The notes under the pieces were generated by a model. The model saw only the letters and a program-made list of their open reading frames with translations. It did not search any database and was not told the origin of the DNA. From Endotrypanum monterogeii (Eukaryota > Euglenozoa > Kinetoplastea > Trypanosomatida > Trypanosomatidae): DNA of 64,000 nucleotides. The position numbers were made by a program, and so were the translations under genes. Shown here piece after piece: positions 59,311 to 64,000 of this stretch (positions within the stretch are counted from its first letter, which is position 1; every line of letters begins with the position of its first letter). The stretch is taken from assembly GCA_000333855.2 (NCBI GenBank), contig CM007326.1, positions 374,027-438,026 of the forward strand, in the 5' to 3' direction.

Positions 59311-59942
59311 CACGCTCTGCCATATATATATATATATATAATTTGAAAGTAATCTTGTCCCCTTTTATTTTTTTTCCCCAAAGAAAACACCACACGAGTG
59401 TGCACCTTTTTTTTTTACTATTTTTATTTATCTTCCCGGGGGTTATCCAGTCAATTGGCGTGCCATATCATCTCGACAGACCCCTCCCTGTGCTGCCGTT
59501 AGTCTTCTCTGCACGCACGTAGTTCAGATCGATGTTGCAGATGTCGCCACGTGACGTCATTTGATATCATCTGCGGAGAATAAGTAGAGGAGGAGGAGGG
59601 GGAAAAAGGGGGGGGGAGACGTCGAGAAATATGCACAAGGTAATGCGCTTCATGCTGCCGAAAAAGAAGAAGAAACATCTGAAAAAGAAATCTACAATCA
59701 AAAAGTGAATAGGATGCGGAATGCACATCGGAAGGCATACAGGAGACGCGGGCAGCCTACGCAGGCCGCACATTTTCGGCCTCGGTTTCTGTCTCTACCT
59801 ATGTGAGTTGTTCATTTGTTTGTGTGTCTGTGTGGTGATGCTACAGGGACGAACATTGGTGAGATCCATTGTGACAGCTCACTGCGGTATGTGCTCATCA
59901 TCAAGGACACGTCGACATATATACACCTGACCACGAACAAGA

Positions 59943-60077
59943 ATGAGCGCGTTGCAGCGGTGGCTGCTGAGGAGGAGAAGAAAACGCTACAAGGCTACTG
60001 GCCCCATCCTCACCCGCACCGCATCCCACACACGCGCACATTACAGTGACGCTGACCAGCATCTGCCCTTCAACTGA
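59943..60077 (+). CDS. Possible 44-aa basic small protein
   Basis: ATG at 59943 opens a frame of 44 codons, MSALQRWLLRRRRKRYKATG at its start, stop TGA at 60075-60077. It is the first AUG after a good acceptor-like ctacag (59841-59846). Third positions are about 70% G/C, as in the real genes. The Arg-rich, acid-free N-terminus would fit a mitochondrial presequence or a tiny ribosomal-type protein, but no family is recognised. A different frame (59807-60049), without an ATG, is also coding-like across the same DNA, so only one can be right. Confidence 0.3.
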   Translation: MSALQRWLLRRRRKRYKATGPILTRTASHTRAHYSDADQHLPFN

Positions 60078-60228
60078 TGTGTTCTCAAAACTGCCGTTAT
60101 CACTCCACTCCCCTCCTCACTGCTTCATGGACTCACGCGCAGAACACAGCGGCAGCACTCAAAGAGGAGAGGCGCCACCGTCCATAGAAGGAAATCAAAC
60201 CTTTGACATACGCATAGAAGACCATAAC

Positions 60229-60252
60229 ATATAAAGTATATATACTTTATAT
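60229..60252. repeat. 24-bp perfect palindrome
   Basis: The sequence from 60229 to 60252 equals its own reverse complement (core ataaagtatatatacttt). It sits about 55 nt upstream of the AlkB-like start, in the presumed 5' UTR or spacer. Confidence 0.85.
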
Positions 60253-60307
60253 ATATACTCTCAAACGGCACCGCCCATCGCTCACAAAGGACTGTACGCC
60301 GCCCGTG

Positions 60308-61423
60308 ATGTGGTCATCTGTCGTCGCTCCAGGTGGGGTCAAGAAGGGCAAGGCAACTGCCACAACATGGGCAGCTGCGGGTTCTGCCTGCACAACCGAC
60401 GCAGCCCCTAGCACAAAAAAAGACAGTAGTCAGACTTCCTCCGAGATGACTACGAGGCGCGGAGACACGATCACAACAATGGCAAATCCCAAAGTCTGCA
60501 CAGTGGAGAAGGGAGGACGGAAGTCGACGTTGCTGAGGGAGCGCGTTGATGCCGGGGTAACGTTCCACAACGTTGCACTCTCCCATGCGGCAGATCTACT
60601 GCGCTCCGAGGCATCCCGTGTGGACGCACAGCTGATGGATGACTATAGCTCTCTCCTACGTGGGAACGCGGTGTACATACACGGCTTTATCTCGGATAAG
60701 GAGGATATGAGACTTTATGACTCTCTCAAAAAGGAACTGGTTGCGTCTACGGGTGCCGAGATGCTCGGGAGTGGGGGTCTCATTGACTGGAGCAAACACC
60801 AAGTCTTCGATAATCCCTCCGACATCAGTCAAACGTTCAATGACATCATCGCCATGCTCGACGAGTATTTCGATGTTGACATCTACGCAACCCGGCTGAA
60901 CTACTACCGGGACGGGACTCAGTGGAAGCCACAGCACCATGATAGTCACGCGTATGGCGGCCGCGCCCTCCGTGAGGACTTCACTGTAGGCGTGTCGCTT
61001 GGTGCAACACGGGGGCTTCTGTTCGTACACGAGGCATCTCAGCGTGAGTTTAACTTTCCACAGATGAACGGTGACTGCTTCGCTTTCACAGGGGAGGTTA
61101 ATGAACTCTTCACTCACGGTGTGCCTCGAGCACACACGCCTACATCAGATCGCTTCAGCATCATTGCCTGGGGGCGTCGACGCACACTAAATGAGCGCAA
61201 TGGCGGTGCGCCGAGCAGCGCGGCGGCCCAACTGAAGGGACACGACATTCACACGATGGAAGATGCGGTGGAGGTCGCAAAGCAGCTGGTAGCGTCACAT
61301 CCGGGTGCCAGGAGCGCGATGGATGCAGTGCCGCCGACCTGCATCAGAGACGAAGAAGGTGCTGCGAAGGTTTTGCCAGTCGCCAAGCCACTGCTAAAGC
61401 GTAAGAAGAATCGACTCCAGTAG
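60308..61423 (+). CDS. AlkB-like 2-oxoglutarate/Fe(II) dioxygenase
   Basis: 371 aa from the ATG; one preceding GTG codon is ignored. N-terminal 90 residues are low-complexity and basic. The dioxygenase core spans about 110-300: [19 protein letters not shown], then [22 protein letters not shown]. The Fe(II) ligands are His210, Asp212 (H-x-D) and His270 (FTHGVPR). Arg282 in [11 protein letters not shown] is the likely 2-oxoglutarate-binding arginine. The order N-Y-Y-x-D-G, H-x-D, distal His, then R fits AlkB homologues, which demethylate nucleic acids or proteins. The second AlkB arginine, six residues on, is replaced by Trp288. A Lys/Arg-rich tail (LKRKKNRLQ) could be a nuclear signal. Substrate unknown. 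Confidence 0.92.
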   Translation: MWSSVVAPGGVKKGKATATTWAAAGSACTTDAAPSTKKDSSQTSSEMTTRRGDTITTMANPKVCTVEKGGRKSTLLRERVDAGVTFHNVALSHAADLLRSEASRVDAQLMDDYSSLLRGNAVYIHGFISDKEDMRLYDSLKKELVASTGAEMLGSGGLIDWSKHQVFDNPSDISQTFNDIIAMLDEYFDVDIYATRLNYYRDGTQWKPQHHDSHAYGGRALREDFTVGVSLGATRGLLFVHEASQREFNFPQMNGDCFAFTGEVNELFTHGVPRAHTPTSDRFSIIAWGRRRTLNERNGGAPSSAAAQLKGHDIHTMEDAVEVAKQLVASHPGARSAMDAVPPTCIRDEEGAAKVLPVAKPLLKRKKNRLQ

Positions 61424-61566
61424 CCCTCATGTGTGCGGGCGGGAGAGGGCGTGTATAACCTCCCCTCAACCCCCCCCCCCCCTGCATGTTCGTGCATATC
61501 ATGGTGAACCTCCCGATTTACTTCTCCACGCTGGTCGGTCTTCAACGCAAAGTCTAGGTTTACACC

Positions 61567-61825
61567 CACACACACACATATATATATATACCTATATGTA
61601 TACATATATACCTATATATACCTATATATATACCTATATGTATATATATATACATATATACCTATATATACCTATATATACCTATATGTATATATATACC
61701 TATATATACCTATATATACCTATATGTATATATATATACATATATACCTATATATACCTATATGTATATATATATACATATATACCTATATATACCTATA
61801 TGTATATATATATACATGTGTGTGT
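61567..61825. repeat. Higher-order tandem array built from CCTATATATA / TGTATATATATA units
   Basis: About 250 nt made of two interleaved motifs. A 38-bp composite unit is repeated: 61747-61784 recurs from 61785, differing only at its end, and related copies occur upstream with one extra or missing CCTATATATA. The array is bounded by (CA)n and (TG)n runs. Confidence 0.9.
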
Positions 61826-62185
61826 GTATATGGTGATAGGGTGCTGTTGCATGCATAACATAGAAGTATCGAAAAACAAAACAAAGGCGGCCTCGCATTC
61901 TGCACTTTACCATCTTCAGCTCCATGTGGCGAGGTGGGAAGGGAGGGAGGGTGTGGAGGGCGAGGGGGGGGGGGAGAGGGAAGGAGGGGGGCGTGTGTAG
62001 CAGTGGCGTCATCTTTCTTTTCGTCGTTGAACTCAGTGCTCTTCGCCTATCCCACTTCCTCCCCCCCCCCCGCCCCGTCTTGTTGAGTAACACTTTGTTT
62101 TGCCTCCTCCGCTGATTCACGAAACGCTGACGGGAGGGCGAAGTCTTCCGTGTTACGGGAACCACTCCTCCCGTTCCGCCCGCTC

Positions 62186-62248
62186 CCTGCTGCAGAACTC
62201 TCGCCCTTCTCTTCCTCTCTCCCTCCCCGTCCGCTTCCTTCGCCCTAG
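62186..62248 (+). promoter_or_regulatory. Predicted spliced-leader acceptor for the aldolase gene
   Basis: A dense C/T tract ends in cgccctag (AG 62247-62248). This gives a 115-nt UTR with no earlier ATG; a nearer AG (62360-62361) would leave just 2 nt. Confidence 0.55.
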
Positions 62249-62363
62249 TCTGAGGTGCGTGTCTTGAGCACACTACAAACGACTCTGATTACGCCTTGAC
62301 ACTCAGTTGACGCTGACAAACGCCCAAAATCTCTCTTGCTCACTCTCGCTCTCTGTGGCAGAC

Positions 62364-63188
62364 ATGAAGAATCTTGGCATGACCACCCGGCCGGGATACA
62401 CTGGCCAACTGAACGCTAAGATCCTCCACCGCATTCAGTATCTTTCCGAGGAAATTGGGCAGCCAGATCTGCAAAATAAATTCAAACACCTTCATGCACC
62501 AGATGGCTCCTGGCGCACCGCTGCCGCCATCCCTGATGACACCGACCTTGCCGGCTACATCGACCATACACAGCTCAAGGCGGACGCCTCTCGCGAAGAC
62601 ATCGCGCAGCTGTGTGAGGAGGCGGTGACGCATAGGTTTAAGGCGGTCTGCGTGAATGGCTGCCACGTGGCTCAGTGTAGGAAACTGCTGGACGGCACGG
62701 GGGTGCGTGTCGCCTGCGTTTGCGGCTTTCCCCTCGGCCAGATGACGTCCGCCATGAAGGTCGCTGAGGCGACGGAAGAAATTTCAAATGGGGCACACGA
62801 GGTGGACATGGTCATTAACATTGGCGATCTTAAGGGTAAGCGCTACGCCAGTGTCTTCAACGACATCAAAGGCGTCTGCAATGCTTGCGAAAAAGGAAAC
62901 GCGATCTTGAAAGTCATTTTTGAAACCTGTCTTCTTTCGGAGGAAGAAATCATCGATGCCTGCATCATGAGCGTTGCAGCCGGCGCAGGCTTCGTGAAGA
63001 CATCCACTGGCTTCAGCACAAGCGGTGCAACCCCAGAGGCAGTGGACATCATGCTTGCAGTTGTTGGCAACGAGGCCTTGGTAAAGGCAAGCGGCGGCGT
63101 GCGGGACCGCGCGACAGCGATGCAGTACGTTGAGGCCGGCGTGAGGCGCATCGGCACGAGCTCTGGCGTTGCCATTGTGTCGCCATAA
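62364..63188 (+). CDS. Deoxyribose-phosphate aldolase (DERA)
   Basis: 274 aa from the first ATG; the frame upstream opens only at TTG. Family motifs: YIDHTQLKADAS, FKAVCVNGCHV, VRVACVCGFPLG, HEVDMVINIGDLK, FVKTSTGFSTSGAT and VKASGGVRD. The catalytic set is intact: Lys212 (Schiff base, in VKTST), Lys241 (in VKASGG) and Asp148 (in VDMVIN). It splits 2-deoxyribose-5-phosphate into acetaldehyde and glyceraldehyde-3-phosphate, feeding deoxynucleoside carbon into glycolysis. An N-terminal 60-residue extension (RPGYTGQLNAKILHRIQYLSE) precedes the barrel, common among larger members. No PTS1 (ends AIVSP). Confidence 0.97.
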   Translation: MKNLGMTTRPGYTGQLNAKILHRIQYLSEEIGQPDLQNKFKHLHAPDGSWRTAAAIPDDTDLAGYIDHTQLKADASREDIAQLCEEAVTHRFKAVCVNGCHVAQCRKLLDGTGVRVACVCGFPLGQMTSAMKVAEATEEISNGAHEVDMVINIGDLKGKRYASVFNDIKGVCNACEKGNAILKVIFETCLLSEEEIIDACIMSVAAGAGFVKTSTGFSTSGATPEAVDIMLAVVGNEALVKASGGVRDRATAMQYVEAGVRRIGTSSGVAIVSP

Positions 63189-64000
63189 GGTGTGTGTGGA
63201 AGAAACACACTAACACAATAGTCAGGCGGGGTGAGAGCTGATGTAACCCCCCCCCCCCCTCCCGCTCCGCTCCCTCTCCCTCTCCAAGGGTGTGACGTAC
63301 AGCGGAAGGGGAGGGAGTATACATCAATACCTTTAAAAGAATGAAAATGACCGCTTCGGAGGAAAGACCGCAGAGATGCGAGTGGATGCTTTCTCGAGAT
63401 CATCCTCATGACGGTACAGACGTCACACATATGTTGATGGAGCGTCACACACGCGGGGTCGGCGCGCTGACGGCGAGGCGTTGTCATTTTCTTGAGTTAT
63501 ATATACGTATAGGGAAATTATAAGTCAAAACAGGGAGAAGGGGGGTGCGCAGGCAGCTGGTAGAGAGAAGAAAAGAGAGGTGGTCGTGTTCGCGCATCAC
63601 CTTTTTTTTTTTTTTTAAGTTCTCGTCATCTTCGCTGTGCGCGCTTGGGGGGGAAAAAAAAAAGTAAGGGCGTCAAGGATGTTACCCCTCTCACTGCATC
63701 ATCCTCTGGAATAAAGCATGGCTAACAACGAGGCCAATAGGACGTTAATGCACACATATATAAATAGTGAAGTTGTTGTTTCACTCGAAGAGTTGTGGCA
63801 TGGGGCAGGAGTGCTACTCCCCCCGATGCCACCACCTATGTTCCCCTTGCATGGGGGTGGACATCTGTAACACGTCATACACAGACTCCTAACAGCAGCA
63901 GCAGCCTTGCGTGTGGACGTGGGAGGGGAGGGGTGAAGGCGAGAAGAGCGAATCCTGAAGGCGGTCGAAGCAGCAAAGACCCGATGGATCACACCGCCAA
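63189..64000. other. Spacer downstream of the aldolase gene
   Basis: C-run near 63248-63260, T and A tracts near 63602-63662, and a short CAGCAGCAG run (63895-63905). Only short, low-complexity open frames; nothing supported as a gene up to the window end. Confidence 0.65.

Larger units (their letters stand above)
58634..60307. other. Large spacer with a possible small gene, upstream of the AlkB-like gene
   Basis: 1.67 kb. A G-run near 58997-59009, a complex retroposon-like block (about 59080-59310), (TA)n at 59321-59341, T tracts, a coding-like segment at 59807-60077 described separately, and a palindrome at 60229-60252. Confidence 0.6.
61424..62363. other. Spacer upstream of the deoxyribose-phosphate aldolase gene
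   Basis: C-run, the higher-order TA repeat array (61567-61825), GGA/G-runs near 61935-61990, a C-run near 62061-62073, then a long pyrimidine tract and acceptor at 62248. No gene seen. Confidence 0.75.

Noticed and set aside
58974..59522. 182-aa forward frame in the PDI 3' flank
   Set aside because: It spans a G-run, (TA)n and T tracts. The middle part is complex but better explained as a UTR or retroposon-derived block.
61567..61825. CRISPR-like array
   Set aside because: Repeats are contiguous without unique spacers, and the genome is eukaryotic.
61431..62000. 189-aa forward frame of Tyr/Ile repeats
   Set aside because: Translation of the TA-rich tandem array, not a protein.
1..64000. 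Strand-switch region or transcription start region
   Set aside because: Every supported gene is on the + strand, so no divergent or convergent switch lies inside the window.

Overview
This window looks like nuclear DNA of a trypanosomatid, most likely Leishmania or a close relative in the Leishmaniinae. All 20 convincing protein genes lie on the + strand. None needs an intron. They are separated by 0.5-1.7 kb spacers full of pyrimidine tracts, (CA)n, (GT)n and (TA)n, which is the architecture of a polycistronic unit processed by spliced-leader trans-splicing. The gene set (2,4-dienoyl-CoA reductase, GFAT, MOB1, single-domain PDI, deoxyribose-phosphate aldolase) matches, from memory only, the right part of Leishmania chromosome 6. 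No strand switch, rRNA, tRNA, CRISPR array or intact transposon was seen.

Layout. 1-1.2 kb: spacer with a terminal hairpin, AT repeats and a coding-like minus-strand fragment. 1.2-10.8 kb: a 777-aa protein whose ends resemble the TBP saddle fold, then a 2120-aa PP2C phosphatase. 11.8-18.3 kb: membrane-anchored peptidyl-tRNA hydrolase 2, an unknown protein with a helical N-terminus, and a FadH-type dienoyl-CoA reductase. 19.9-26.8 kb: a split TLDc protein, GFAT and MOB1. 28.3-37.5 kb: a NO VEIN/DUF3883-like protein with a PD-(D/E)xK-type C-terminus, and an acylated LRR protein with GRDP-like motifs. 38.9-50.4 kb: WD40-SFI1-repeat protein, small membrane protein, SET-MYND methyltransferase, putative mitochondrial helical protein and PINX1-like G-patch protein. 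51.8-57.1 kb: N-terminal-motor kinesin and a long coiled-coil protein resembling outer-dynein-arm docking factors. 58.2-63.2 kb: secretory single-domain PDI, a possible tiny gene or gene relic, an AlkB-like dioxygenase and deoxyribose-phosphate aldolase.

The genes do not form one pathway. They share transcription, and individual expression is probably set by trans-splicing, polyadenylation and UTR elements. There are partial themes: cytoskeleton/basal body/flagellum (MOB1, SFI1-like, kinesin, docking-complex-like), intermediary metabolism (FadH, GFAT, DERA), and several very divergent or insertion-expanded members of known families (TBP-like, PP2C, TLDc, DUF3883, GRDP-like). The strongest leads for something undescribed are the TBP-like protein, the DUF3883 protein, the LRR-GRDP fusion and the small coding signal near 59.8-60.1 kb. 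All family calls were made by eye from motifs, with no database search.
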